A DNA stretch of 64,000 nt from Paenibacillus_E oryzisoli_A (GTDB lineage: Bacteria; Bacillota; Bacilli; Paenibacillales; NBRC-103111): contig NZ_JBCMUN010000009.1 in NCBI RefSeq assembly GCF_050467285.1, positions 609,846-673,845 on the forward strand, read 5' to 3'. Of the stretch, positions 27,789 to 36,996 are shown one piece after another; the stretch's first letter is position 1; every line of letters starts with the position of its first letter. The position numbers were made by a program, and so were the translations under genes. Under the pieces are notes generated by a model, which worked only from the letters and a program-made list of their open reading frames with translations, did no database searches and was not told the DNA's origin.

Positions 27789-28407
27789 AACAAGTAAACT
27801 CCTTAAGTCGTCATCTCATGTAGTCATCAGATAAGTATATCGGAGGTTGCTTGGCTTGCCAATGATTATTTGAACTACGTTCAAATAATTAAGAGGCCGT
27901 CCCGCCGCCGATTTCCTCAATAAAACTAGCCATCCTCTTTCCGCCAAACGCTATCTCCCCCCTCGATCCCACCACATTCGTTAAAACTAGCTGAATCTCT
28001 TTAACTAGCACCACCATCCGTATCTACTACCAACCACCGCTCCCCTTAAGTAGCTGCCTTACTGCTGGATGCGCGCTTGCTGCTGCAATCCTGTATTTCC
28101 TACAGCAAATTCTGCTAAAACGGCGTGTTTGTGAAGAAGAACCTGCATTTCGTACAGCTAAATCTAACCGCTGGCACCGAAATCAGCCCATTTTCTAGGA
28201 AAACACTAAAATTTGCTGTACTTTTTGCATGATCACCTCTCAAATCGGGCATTTTGGCGAAATTTATTGTACTTTTTGCAGGTGCGTCGGTTGGTGGAGG
28301 CGGTGGAGGGTAATTCCGGGGTTGGATATAGATGCCCGCTGTGACACAACTACAAAAAAAAACTACCGCCACCCCTCAGGGCGATCGATAGGTTTTTTCC
28401 AACGAAC
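27789..28407. repeat. Intergenic cluster of inverted repeats, CTGCA..GTACAGC family
   Basis: About 620 nt without a credible gene. Four related units of about 22 nt lie at 28090-28111 and 28142-28163 (forward, reading like CCTGCATTTCGTACAGC) and at 28208-28229 and 28260-28282 (reverse, reading like TTTGCTGTACTTTTTGCA). Forward and reverse pairs can fold together into a long stem. The left part (27890-28080) holds repeated AACTAGC words but no clear structure. The right end carries the YtxJ terminator. I see no promoter or reading frame with a ribosome site. Confidence 0.6.
28350..28394 (-). terminator. Terminator of the ytxJ gene
   Basis: On the minus strand CTATCGATCGCCC pairs imperfectly with GGGGTGGCGGTAG and is followed by eight Ts, directly after the YtxJ stop codon. 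Confidence 0.65.
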
Positions 28408-28749
28408 TTAGTCCAACACCGCGCTCATATGCTTCTTCGTCACAGACCAGTGCGATGTGTTCCAGATCGACTCTTTGTTCTTGAAGTACAAAATTTGCGG
28501 AGACGCATGCTTGATGCCCAAGTCTTCGGCAATCTGATTCGACACAGGGCGAGACTCGATCACTTTTACCATATAGTAGTCCACGTCGCCATTGTGCTCG
28601 CCAGCCAAGTATTCCTCGAATTCATCCATCGCGCTTGCGCTGACCGGACACGTTGTGCTGTGCTTGAGGATAACCGCCGGCTTGTCTGAGGACTGCTCCC
28701 ATACTTGCTGCCATTCGTTTAACGACGTTAATTCTTTCCATGCTGCCAT
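28408..28749 (-). CDS. ytxJ: YtxJ, bacillithiol-linked monothiol thioredoxin-like protein
   Basis: This 113-residue thioredoxin-fold protein has LKHSTTCPVSASAMDEFEEY, with one cysteine at the active-site position, and a cis-Pro-type segment ASPQILYF. It matches YtxJ (DUF2847), proposed as a bacilliredoxin that removes bacillithiol from oxidised proteins. The gene is monocistronic and its presence fits a bacillithiol-using organism. Confidence 0.88.
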   Translation of the reverse strand: MAAWKELTSLNEWQQVWEQSSDKPAVILKHSTTCPVSASAMDEFEEYLAGEHNGDVDYYMVKVIESRPVSNQIAEDLGIKHASPQILYFKNKESIWNTSHWSVTKKHMSAVLD

Positions 28750-28849
28750 GTGCCGCCACTCCTTTATTTTTGTTATTTAATAATGATTATAAAGTAAAGG
28801 TGGCAGGGAAGCAATCTAACTACAGACAAGATACCAGCTAGCACGAAAT

Positions 28850-29302
28850 TTAGTTAAGTTTAAAAGAAGATTGAATTGCTTCTACGTCCTTGGATAATTG
28901 CAGATACTCACTCTTCCTCTTCTCATCTTCAAGTGAATATTGAACATCGGTAGGCGTACTGAACGTAAACACGGCATCGTCAGTTTCTCCAACTTTCGTA
29001 ATATGGATAAGCTTAATCAACTCCTCCCCTTCCTCCAGCCATTTGCTTTTCGTCCAGACATCAATAACGAATAGTCGGCCACCTGAAGATTTATTGAAAG
29101 GATTTGAAAATACAACGCGATTGTCTTCCTCACTAATCTCATACTTTCCCTCCCAAGCTTTCGGAATCATCAAGCTAAAATGATATTTGGCGTTCGTATA
29201 ACCAATCTCTTTAGCCCCGTTCATCTGGCCTGAACGATTGCACGCGGCGAGCATCCAAACAAATAGAACGAAAACGATGCAGCAGGGTATCGCCCTTTTC
29301 AT
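28850..29302 (-). CDS. Small hypothetical lipoprotein
   Basis: This 150-residue protein has a lipoprotein signal: MKRAIPCC, a hydrophobic stretch and MLAACN, with the lipid-binding Cys at about residue 21. The mature part (KYHFSLMIPKAWEGKYEI, GGRLFVIDVW, IQSSFKLN) looks like a PsbP/MOG1-type beta fold found in surface lipoproteins. The start follows GAGAGGGGGA; the frame extends upstream without a better site. Function unknown. Confidence 0.72.
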   Translation of the reverse strand: MKRAIPCCIVFVLFVWMLAACNRSGQMNGAKEIGYTNAKYHFSLMIPKAWEGKYEISEEDNRVVFSNPFNKSSGGRLFVIDVWTKSKWLEEGEELIKLIHITKVGETDDAVFTFSTPTDVQYSLEDEKRKSEYLQLSKDVEAIQSSFKLN

Positions 29303-29411
29303 ACACGTCCCCCTCTCTCCAATTAAATTGTAAAATAATTCCACATACCCAAATTAACAAATAACCATGAACTGCGTAAATAGTTACAATGGCCTAGATA
29401 TACTCGAGCAC

Positions 29412-29442
29412 AAAAATCCCCCGCACCTTTCGGCACAGGGGA
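29412..29442 (-). terminator. Terminator of the PucR-family gene
   Basis: TCCCCTGTGCC and GGTGCGGGGGA pair around a GAAA tetraloop and are followed by TTTTTG on the minus strand. Confidence 0.85.
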
Positions 29443-29451
29443 CACGCTCCA

Positions 29452-31047
29452 TCAAGCTCTCGCTTGCAAAAACTGACGGAAAAGAAACACGGCTTTCAGC
29501 TTCAGCAGATCGTTCACCTTTTTAAAATCGACCTGCAGCAGGTCGCTGATCTTCTCCAATCGATATGTGACAGTATTCCGATGAATGAATAATTGCTTCG
29601 CCGCTTCGCTCACTTGGCCGTCGTTGCGGATGAACACCTCAAGTGTGCGGATCATTTCTTGGGAGTATTCTGGGTCTTTCTCGAGCAGCGGGCGTAAAAT
29701 TTTGGCGCAATAATCTTCCATGCTGGCGGAAGTGAGATGCTGGAACAGGTGCGCGAACTCGATCGTTTCGTATTGCAGTACCCGGTCGGGCAGGCTCAGC
29801 TTCGCCGCCATTCGCTGCGTCTCGCCGCATTCTTGATAAGCTTCGCGCAGCGCGTTCGGCTTCATTTTGACGCCAGACATATAGAATACGAACCCGTCAT
29901 CGCGGGAGCCGGCGTCCCCATCGAATTTGCTGAGCAGTTGCGTCAGCTCCTCTTCCGGAAATCCGTCCGCTTGCGTCGTTGAGTAAATCGAGAATAGACG
30001 ATCTTTCAGCATAAAATGAAACCCGCGCAGCTGGCTCGCCTTGGCATGCGAGTCCATGTACGGTTTCACGTCGCTCAGCCTTTGCGCGACGGAATCGGTC
30101 GACAGGCTTTCCACTTTGCTTTTACCGATGACGCACTGATAGGCTCCGGTGAAAATAAACGAACCTCGCGCCTCCGCCATCTCAATAAAGTCCTCCAGCG
30201 AAGTCCCTTTCTCCAGGTAGCGGATCAGTTGATTTTGCAAATCCCGCTCGGCCGTCGCCTCCACATGAGAGCGGAACGTGTAGCTCATATGGAACGTTAA
30301 GATGTCCGCGGCCTGATGAAACAACCCCTCTTCCACCGTCGCCAGCAGCATCACGTCCGGGATGATGAGCAAATGGCCGAGCGGTTCGTCGTCCTGCTGC
30401 TGCAGCCCAACGCGATAGGCGCGGTCTTTGCCGGCGTAAACCCAGCCGGATTTGCGCTTGCGCGGCCAATTCTGCGCAAGCTGCTCCTCGCTCCACGCGC
30501 TCGTATTATATAAAACCTGGCCCCGCGCCCCGACAACTGCCATCGGATATCCCAAAATCTCACCGATCATGTGGAACATCGCTCCCATGTTGTCTTGCTT
30601 AAGGCCGAATTGCATCAGCTTCTTCTGCTTTTCGAGTACAGTTTGCAGCAACTCGGTGTTGCGCTTGTATTCCGCATTGAACAAAGCGTTCATTTGATCG
30701 GAAAACGTAAATTGAAAAGGCATTTCGATAATCGGAAAATGGAGCCGGTCCGCTTCCTCCACCACAACCTGCGGAAGCTCCGTCCAAAATCGCCCCAGCT
30801 TAATCCCGAGACCGGCTGCGCCGCGCTCATTTAATTTGCGCAGTAAATTCACCGTCTCCTGCGGGTTGTCTTTCATCGCGAACGCCGTTGTGAACAACAT
30901 CTCGCCGGATTTCGTCCAATCGGCAATGTCCGGCGCATCCATCACGTTGACGGATTTCACGATGCGGGTTTCGCCCTGCTTGCCTGCTACCAATTTCGCT
31001 TCTGTTAATGGATATATAGTTAATGCTTCTCGAATAGTCAGATGCAT
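29452..31047 (-). CDS. PucR-family transcriptional regulator
   Basis: The 531-residue protein has the PucR N-terminal domain (about 5-125, LTIREALTIYPLTEAKLVAG and GEMLFTTAFAMKD), a central sensor part, and a C-terminal PucR helix-turn-helix (about 475-530, VSEAAKQLFIHRNTVTYRLEKI). Such regulators control purine, amino-acid or acyl catabolism. The gene follows the beta-oxidation operon but has its own promoter and two upstream palindromes; it may be unrelated to fat breakdown or may regulate it. Confidence 0.9.
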   Translation of the reverse strand: MHLTIREALTIYPLTEAKLVAGKQGETRIVKSVNVMDAPDIADWTKSGEMLFTTAFAMKDNPQETVNLLRKLNERGAAGLGIKLGRFWTELPQVVVEEADRLHFPIIEMPFQFTFSDQMNALFNAEYKRNTELLQTVLEKQKKLMQFGLKQDNMGAMFHMIGEILGYPMAVVGARGQVLYNTSAWSEEQLAQNWPRKRKSGWVYAGKDRAYRVGLQQQDDEPLGHLLIIPDVMLLATVEEGLFHQAADILTFHMSYTFRSHVEATAERDLQNQLIRYLEKGTSLEDFIEMAEARGSFIFTGAYQCVIGKSKVESLSTDSVAQRLSDVKPYMDSHAKASQLRGFHFMLKDRLFSIYSTTQADGFPEEELTQLLSKFDGDAGSRDDGFVFYMSGVKMKPNALREAYQECGETQRMAAKLSLPDRVLQYETIEFAHLFQHLTSASMEDYCAKILRPLLEKDPEYSQEMIRTLEVFIRNDGQVSEAAKQLFIHRNTVTYRLEKISDLLQVDFKKVNDLLKLKAVFLFRQFLQARA

Positions 31048-31080
31048 CTCGCTTCCCCCTTCGCCTTAGCCTTTGTACCG

Positions 31081-31110
31081 ATTATAGGATGATCACCCTC
31101 GTTCAGTCAA
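31081..31110 (-). promoter_or_regulatory. Candidate sigma-A promoter of the PucR-family gene
   Basis: TTGACT and a perfect TATAAT are separated by 18 nt on the minus strand, about 35 nt before the PucR start. Confidence 0.7.
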
Positions 31111-31116
31111 TGCTAT

Positions 31117-31137
31117 TATGTCATATAATATAACATA
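31117..31137. promoter_or_regulatory. Palindrome 1 upstream of the PucR promoter
   Basis: This 21-bp near-perfect inverted repeat has half-sites TATGT and ACATA around an ATATAATATA core. It abuts the -35 box, a position suited to an activator or repressor. It shares 16 of 21 bases with a second site 62 bp upstream. Confidence 0.6.
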
Positions 31138-31178
31138 TTAGGCGGCTTTTCGAAAATTTCACGAAAAATTAAAGATTG

Positions 31179-31199
31179 TATGTTAGTTTATATAACATT
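31179..31199. promoter_or_regulatory. Palindrome 2 upstream of the PucR promoter
   Basis: The 21-bp sequence has half-sites TATGTTA and TATAACAT, like palindrome 1. The centre-to-centre distance is 62 bp, close to six DNA turns, so both sites face the same side of the helix. Confidence 0.6.
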
Positions 31200-31220
31200 C
31201 AATAAATATATCTCCACGCC

Positions 31221-31261
31221 AAAAAGGACGCAGCTGCCGCCAAAAGCGGAACTCCGTCCTC
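31221..31261 (-). terminator. Terminator of the acyl-CoA operon
   Basis: On the minus strand AGGACGGAGTTCCGC pairs imperfectly with GCGGCAGCTGCGTCCT across a TTTTG loop, followed by Ts. It lies just after the thioesterase gene, the last gene of the fadA-fadE-lcfA set. Confidence 0.75.
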
Positions 31262-31279
31262 ACGTGTCATGCGCTCACC

Positions 31280-31696
31280 TCAAATCACGCGAAATGTCCC
31301 CGTTCCCATCGTCCCCAGCTTCCCTTCACTGTCCGTCACGCGGCCTTGCGCGGTCAACATTTTACGGGACTGGTGCACGAGCTCCGCCGTCACGAGCAAT
31401 CGTCCTGCATATAACGGAGAAACGAAATGCACATTGAGATTCGTCGTGACAACCTTCTCCTCCGGCCTGGCGGTCATGGTGACAATGCCCATCGCTGTGT
31501 CCAGCAGCGACGATAAAACGCCGCCGTGCACCATCCCGATCGGATTGAGGTGATGCGGCTTGGCTTCAAGCGCAATCGTCACCACCCCATCCTGGATGTG
31601 GACGAACTCACAGCCTAAATACCCCCAAAAGGTGGACGCTGCGGCCTCGGCTAATCGCTGCATGTTATGATTGATCACATTTTCTGAATCGTCCAT
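31280..31696 (-). CDS. PaaI-family hotdog thioesterase
   Basis: This 138-residue hotdog-fold protein has HHLNPIGMVHGGVLSSLLDTAMG, with the family Asp/His region (HGG and the downstream DTAMG). TTNLNVHFVSPLYAGRL is also typical. It hydrolyses acyl-CoA or hydroxyphenylacetyl-CoA-like thioesters. The gene sits 51 nt after the acyl-CoA ligase and may recycle CoA. Confidence 0.88.
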   Translation of the reverse strand: MDDSENVINHNMQRLAEAAASTFWGYLGCEFVHIQDGVVTIALEAKPHHLNPIGMVHGGVLSSLLDTAMGIVTMTARPEEKVVTTNLNVHFVSPLYAGRLLVTAELVHQSRKMLTAQGRVTDSEGKLGTMGTGTFRVI

Positions 31697-31747
31697 CGGA
31701 CTCCCCCCACTTCGCTTGTAAAGGGCTTCCCCTTTTGCTATAAACCG

Positions 31748-33418
31748 TCACGCCGTCGTCTCGTCCTCCAGCAGCTTCCGCCGCAGCACCTTGCCGACCA
31801 TCGTCTTCGGCAGCGATTCGCGGAATTCGACTTTCCGCGGCACTTTGTAAGCGGCCAGCCGCTCCCGGCACCAGGTGTCGAGCTCCTGCACGGTCAGGGT
31901 CATCCCCGGCTTGACGACGATGAACGCCTTCACCGTTTCACCCCGATATTCGTCCGGCACGCCGGCAACCGCCGCCTCCAGTATAGCCGGGTGCTCATAC
32001 AGCACCTCTTCGATCTCCCTCGGATAAATATTATATCCGCCGGCGATTATTAAATCCTTCTTGCGATCGACGATCAAGAAAAAGCCATCTTCATCCATCC
32101 TGCCCATATCGCCGGTATACAGCCAGCCGTTCTTGAGCGTCATGGCCGTTTCCTTCTCGCGTTTCCAGTAGCCCTTCATCACCTGCGGGCCTTTAATAAT
32201 AATTTCCCCGATGACGCCGACGGGAAGCTCCTCTCCGGTATCCGAATCGACCACCCTCACATCTGTGTCCGGGAATGGCAGGCCGATTGAGCCGATTTTG
32301 CGGAAGCCCCAGATCGGATTCGCATGGGTAACCGGCGATGCTTCCGTCAACCCATACCCCTCGATCAATCGACCATGGGTCAGTTCTTCGAATCGCTCTT
32401 GAACCTCCAACGGCAAAGGCGCTGAACCGCTTACACATATATTAATAGAAGAAAGATCAAGCTCCTTGGCCCGCTTATGATTGATGAGGCCGACATACAT
32501 CGTTGGAGCACCGGGAAAAATGGTCGGCTTCAGCTTATGAATCGTATCCAAAATCATATCGATATCAAACCGCGGAATTAGAATCAGCATCCCCGCCTGG
32601 TACATGGATTGATTGAGCAGCACCGTCAAGCCGAATACATGAAAGACAGGGATCGCGCCAAGAAAGCGGTCTCCCCCCTCTTCCCTGCGATAGCACCACC
32701 TGCTGGTTTGAATCGTGTTGGCAACCAGGTTGCTGTGGGTCAGCATCACCCCTTTGGCAAACCCGGTTGTGCCGCCCGTGTATTGCAGAAGCGCAATATC
32801 TTCGTCGCTGTCCACGACGGCGCAGGTCGGCTCGTTCGAGGCCGTGCGAAGCAGCTTTTTGAAGGCGTGTACGCCTTCTCCGTAGACCACATGAAGGGGA
32901 GTGCCGTCTTTGCGCATTTTAATCGGATACAGCAGATTCTTGGGAAAAGGCAAATAATCTTTAATCGATGTAATGATGACATGTTGAATGGCGGTGTGCA
33001 CTTTCGCTTTTTGCACGCGGTTAAAGAGCAGATCGAGCGTCACGATCACCCTCGCCTCCGAATCGGAGAGCTGATGAATCAGCTCCCGTTCGACATACAG
33101 CGGATTCGTCATCACGACGATCCCGCCCATCAGCAGCGTGCCATAGTAGGCAATAATGGCGGACGGACAGTTCGGCAGCATAATGGATACGCGCTCCCCG
33201 GGGAGCACACCCAAGTCCTGCAGCGCATGTGCAAATCGATAAGAGGCGTCCAGCAATTCGCGATACGTTACATTCGTGCCCATAAAATGCAAGGCGTTCC
33301 GCTGCGGATACCGGTGGGCCGAATCGATCATGAACTGCGCAAGATTATGCTTCGGGTATTCATAAGTCGGCGCCACCTCCGCCGGATAATGGCGAAGCCA
33401 CGGCTTTGCTCCACTCAT
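31748..33418 (-). CDS. lcfA: Long-chain fatty-acid--CoA ligase
   Basis: This 556-residue acyl-CoA synthetase has the AMP-binding motif LLQYTGGTTGFAKGVMLTH, EGYGLTEASPVTH, the YTGDMGRMDEDGF hinge region and the catalytic Lys in GKVLRRKL at the C terminus. It activates fatty acids with ATP and CoA for beta-oxidation. It follows fadE by 23 nt and precedes the thioesterase. The length and motifs match LcfA/FadD. Confidence 0.95.
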   Translation of the reverse strand: MSGAKPWLRHYPAEVAPTYEYPKHNLAQFMIDSAHRYPQRNALHFMGTNVTYRELLDASYRFAHALQDLGVLPGERVSIMLPNCPSAIIAYYGTLLMGGIVVMTNPLYVERELIHQLSDSEARVIVTLDLLFNRVQKAKVHTAIQHVIITSIKDYLPFPKNLLYPIKMRKDGTPLHVVYGEGVHAFKKLLRTASNEPTCAVVDSDEDIALLQYTGGTTGFAKGVMLTHSNLVANTIQTSRWCYRREEGGDRFLGAIPVFHVFGLTVLLNQSMYQAGMLILIPRFDIDMILDTIHKLKPTIFPGAPTMYVGLINHKRAKELDLSSINICVSGSAPLPLEVQERFEELTHGRLIEGYGLTEASPVTHANPIWGFRKIGSIGLPFPDTDVRVVDSDTGEELPVGVIGEIIIKGPQVMKGYWKREKETAMTLKNGWLYTGDMGRMDEDGFFLIVDRKKDLIIAGGYNIYPREIEEVLYEHPAILEAAVAGVPDEYRGETVKAFIVVKPGMTLTVQELDTWCRERLAAYKVPRKVEFRESLPKTMVGKVLRRKLLEDETTA

Positions 33419-33441
33419 CGCATACCATCCCCTTCAAGTAG

Positions 33442-35226
33442 TCACATCGATGATGAAATCACATATTTCTCACCCTGAATGACACGTGCGGCGATGTCGC
33501 GCTTCAGACCGATCGTGTTCACGCTGCTGCGTCTGGACAACTTTTTGAGAATGGATAGCTGCGTCCGAAGATCATCTCCTTCTTCCATCGTACTAAGCGC
33601 TTCCTTAGCATATGCCTCGATTTTATCAAACGCTTCGTGAACGAAGACCGTTGTCATTTGAATCGCCTGCTCGGCTTTCGTCTCGCCCTGCCGTTCGATC
33701 AGTTTTTTCGTCCGCAAGAGCCCGCTTTCCGCCGCAAAAATCTGAATCATCATATCCGCGAGCAGACTCAGCACCTCTTGCTGCTTATCAAGCGTCAAGC
33801 CGTACTTTTGGACCGCCAGGCCGCCGGCCATGAGGAACACCTTTTTCGCCATCGACACGAGATGCGTTTCTTCCTCCAGCGTACCTTCGAACGTCTGCCC
33901 CGGGATGTAGGAGAGCAGGTCGGCTTGCAGCGCTTGGGCTTTTTGCAGGAGCGGGAGCTCGCCTTTCATCGCTTTTTTCACGAGCGTGCCGGGGATGAGC
34001 AGCCGGTTAATTTCATTCGTCCCTTCAAAAATCCGGTTAATCCGCGAATCGCGATAAATCCGCTCGACTTTATACTCTTGAATGAAGCCGTAGCCGCCGT
34101 GAATTTGCAGCCCTTCATCTGCCACGAAATCCAGCACCTCGGAGGCAAAAACCTTGTTAATCGAACACTCCAGTGCGTATTCGGCAATCCCCTTGGCCGC
34201 GTTCCGGCCGGAATCCGAAGCGGAATGATCGATGTCCTTCAGCATCGCGTCGAACAGGCCAGTCGTCCGGTACACCATGCTCTCCAGCATATACGTCTGG
34301 ATGTTCATGTCGGCGAGCTTCTTGCCAATCAGCGGGAAGCGGGAGATCGGCGTCTGGAACTGTTGGCGCGTGTTCGCGTATTTAGCCGCCAGTTCAATCG
34401 TTTCTTTGCAGGCGCCCACGCAGCCTGTCGCAAGCTTATACCGTCCGATGTTCAAAATATTAAAAGCAATCAGATGGCCCTTGCCGATTTCGCCAAGCAG
34501 ATTCTCCACCGGCACGCGCACATCTTCGAAAAATAACGGACGCGTCGAGGAGCCTTTGATGCCCATTTTTTTCTCTTCCGGGCCGAGCGTGAAGCCGGGA
34601 TCGCCTTTCTCCACAATGAACGCAGAGAAATCCGTGCCATTAACCTTGGCATATACGATAAAAATATCTGCAAACCCGGCATTCGTGATGTAAAGCTTCG
34701 AGCCGTTCAGAATATAGTGCTTGCCGTCGTCGGATAAACGCGCCGTTGTCTTGGCGCCCAGCGCGTCCGAGCCGGAGGTCGGCTCCGTCAAGCAATAGGC
34801 AGCGATTTTGGCGCCAGTCGCCAGGTCCGGCAAATATTTGCGCTTCTGCTCCGGCGTGCCGAAAAATACGATCGGCAGCGTGCCGATCCCCACGTGCGCG
34901 CCGATGGACAGCGCGAACGAAGAGGCGCGCGCCAGATTTTCGCTGATGATCGTCGAGCTAACCTTATCGAGGCCGAGCCCGCCATACATTTCTGGCACAT
35001 CCGCGCCGAGCAGCCCCAGATCGCCCGCGCTGCGCATCAGCTTCACCGTCAGCGCATAGTCCAGCTTCTCCAAATGCTCATCCTGCGGCAGCACTTCCCC
35101 CGACACAAAGTCGCGCGTCGTCTCCGCAATCATGCGATGCTCTTCCGTAAAATCCTCCGGCGTCAAAATCTGCGATGCGTCCTGATCCGTAATGACAAAA
35201 CTGCCGCCAATCACTTTATCTGACAT
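33442..35226 (-). CDS. fadE: Acyl-CoA dehydrogenase FadE
   Basis: This 594-residue protein is longer than standard acyl-CoA dehydrogenases, as is B. subtilis FadE (YusJ). It has the FAD-binding AYCLTEPTSGSDA and the substrate-binding STRPLFFEDVRVP. The catalytic Glu region lies in GYGFIQEYKVERIYRDSRI and IFEGTNEINR. The first step of the cycle passes electrons to EtfAB. It lies between fadA and lcfA, 23 and 64 nt away. Confidence 0.95.
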   Translation of the reverse strand: MSDKVIGGSFVITDQDASQILTPEDFTEEHRMIAETTRDFVSGEVLPQDEHLEKLDYALTVKLMRSAGDLGLLGADVPEMYGGLGLDKVSSTIISENLARASSFALSIGAHVGIGTLPIVFFGTPEQKRKYLPDLATGAKIAAYCLTEPTSGSDALGAKTTARLSDDGKHYILNGSKLYITNAGFADIFIVYAKVNGTDFSAFIVEKGDPGFTLGPEEKKMGIKGSSTRPLFFEDVRVPVENLLGEIGKGHLIAFNILNIGRYKLATGCVGACKETIELAAKYANTRQQFQTPISRFPLIGKKLADMNIQTYMLESMVYRTTGLFDAMLKDIDHSASDSGRNAAKGIAEYALECSINKVFASEVLDFVADEGLQIHGGYGFIQEYKVERIYRDSRINRIFEGTNEINRLLIPGTLVKKAMKGELPLLQKAQALQADLLSYIPGQTFEGTLEEETHLVSMAKKVFLMAGGLAVQKYGLTLDKQQEVLSLLADMMIQIFAAESGLLRTKKLIERQGETKAEQAIQMTTVFVHEAFDKIEAYAKEALSTMEEGDDLRTQLSILKKLSRRSSVNTIGLKRDIAARVIQGEKYVISSSM

Positions 35227-35290
35227 CGTTCATCTCTCCTTCGATTCGTAGTGCATGGAATTGGATGACACTTACTGGTCGGATAGTTCG

Positions 35291-36481
35291 TTAAGCGTCG
35301 GGTGCATGAACTTGGAAGACACCGGCCGCCCCCATCCCACCGCCGATGCACATCGACACGACACCATACCCGCCTCCTCGGCGCTGGAGCTCATAAATGA
35401 GGCTCGTGGTCAGCTTCGCGCCCGTACACCCGAGCGGATGCCCGAGCGCAATCGCGCCGCCGTTCACATTCACGAGCTCTTCGTTAATGTTCAGCTCCCG
35501 GATAATCTGCACGCATTGGGAGGCGAAAGCCTCATTAATTTCAAAAAGATCCACCTGATCCTGCGTAATCCCCGCCATCTGGAGCGCTTTCGGGATCGCC
35601 TTCACCGGCCCGACGCCCATAATTTCCGGCTCGACGCCGGAGAGGGCAAAAGACAGGAACGTCGCCATCGGCTTCAGCCCGAGCGCCTCCGCCCGCTCGC
35701 GGCTCATGAGCACGGCGGCGGCGGCCCCGTCGGACGTCTGCGAGGCGTTGCCCGCCGTCACCGTCCCGTTCAAGCTGAACGCGGGCTTCAGCTTGGCGAG
35801 CCCTTCCATCGACGTGTCCGGCCGGACACCCTCGTCAGCGGCAAACACATCGTCGCGAACGAACGGCTTGCCGTTCTCGCCAATGCCTTTCACGCTCGTG
35901 CTCACCGGCACGATCTCATCTGTGAAGCGGCCCGCTGCGATGGCCGCCGCTGCCTTTTGATGGCTGCGCACCGCGAAGCCATCCTGCGCTTCGCGCGTGA
36001 TGCCGAAGCGCTGCGCAACGGCTTCGGCTGTGTGGCCCATGCCCATGTACACCTCGGGCATCGTCTCCACGAGCGTCGGATGCGGCGAGAGCTTGAAGCC
36101 CGTCATCGGGACGTGGCTCATGCTTTCGACGCCTCCGGCGATGATCACCTCCGCGTGGCCCAGCATAATGCGCTCCGCCGCATAGGCGATCGCCTGCAGG
36201 CCGGAGGAGCAAAACCGATTGACCGTAATCGCCGGCACGGTCACGGGAAAGCCCGCATACAGCGCCATCGTGCGAGCGAAGTTCAACCCCTGCTCGCCTT
36301 CCGGCATGGCGCAGCCGATAATAATGTCCTCGATATCGCCTTTGTCGAGGCCCGGCACCCGCCGTACCGCCTCCTCCAGTACGGCCTTCCCCAAATCCTC
36401 CGCCCGCGTCTGGGCGAAGCTGCCTTTCTTCGCGCGCCCGACTGCCGTGCGCGTGATCGATACGATGACCGCTTCCTTCAT
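35291..36481 (-). CDS. fadA: Acetyl-CoA C-acyltransferase (thiolase) FadA
   Basis: This 396-residue thiolase has the nucleophilic Cys in VNRFCSSGLQAIAYA, His in ALGHPLGCTGA and the second Cys in CIGGGMGAAGVFQV. It cleaves 3-ketoacyl-CoA to acetyl-CoA and a shortened acyl-CoA. The ATG follows GAGGTG. In B. subtilis this gene directly follows fadN; here 515 nt of repeat-rich DNA separates the two, so a promoter within that gap is likely. Confidence 0.95.
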   Translation of the reverse strand: MKEAVIVSITRTAVGRAKKGSFAQTRAEDLGKAVLEEAVRRVPGLDKGDIEDIIIGCAMPEGEQGLNFARTMALYAGFPVTVPAITVNRFCSSGLQAIAYAAERIMLGHAEVIIAGGVESMSHVPMTGFKLSPHPTLVETMPEVYMGMGHTAEAVAQRFGITREAQDGFAVRSHQKAAAAIAAGRFTDEIVPVSTSVKGIGENGKPFVRDDVFAADEGVRPDTSMEGLAKLKPAFSLNGTVTAGNASQTSDGAAAAVLMSRERAEALGLKPMATFLSFALSGVEPEIMGVGPVKAIPKALQMAGITQDQVDLFEINEAFASQCVQIIRELNINEELVNVNGGAIALGHPLGCTGAKLTTSLIYELQRRGGGYGVVSMCIGGGMGAAGVFQVHAPDA

Positions 36482-36996
36482 GGCTTTTCACCTCGTCGAT
36501 AGTGTGATGTAACGATTTGGATCATGGATTCCGAGCAAACTACACTTCCTGTGAAATCTACAACAACTGACTCCCCACCTAATGAAAAGCCACTCTGCCA
36601 CCCCAGCATTCTTCAACAATTCGAGTTCAAGCAGTGCGTCTGGATCACATATCCCGACAAATCAAACATTCTGTGGTATCTGCAACAATTAGGCTGCGGC
36701 CGCACAGTGGGCAAGTTGCATAACAAACTAGCTGCCTGCTAAACCTGCCATTTCATCCCCACCTACTCACGCTTGCTTGACATCCCCGGGTTCGCGCTGA
36801 CCATGTAGTGTTGTAGATATTTCAGAATTCGTGCTAACCAGCTATTATTGCAGACACCTCAGAATTTGCTCTAACCAGTTACTATTGCAGATACCTCAGA
36901 ACTTGCTCCAGCCAGTTACTATTGCGGATACCTCAGAATTCTCTCCGACCAGTTAGCACCGCACCCGGAGAACCCCTCACACAACCGCTCTCACCC
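36482..36996. repeat. Repeat-rich gap between fadN and fadA
   Basis: No credible gene lies here. Four tandem 37-bp units occupy 36806-36842, 36843-36879, 36880-36916 and 36917-36953 with a partial unit before them (36791-36805); the core reads TATTGCAGATACCTCAGAA. Diverged inverted copies lie at about 36548-36570 and 36668-36692 (GTGGTATCTGCAACAATTAG). Adjacent units have no unique spacers between them. Confidence 0.75.

Noticed and set aside
35255..36502. 415-codon open frame opposite fadA
   Set aside because: Antisense shadow of a GC-rich thiolase; no ribosome site and Arg/His-rich composition.
36806..36953. CRISPR-like array of 37-bp units
   Set aside because: The units are directly joined without unique spacers, and there are no cas genes.
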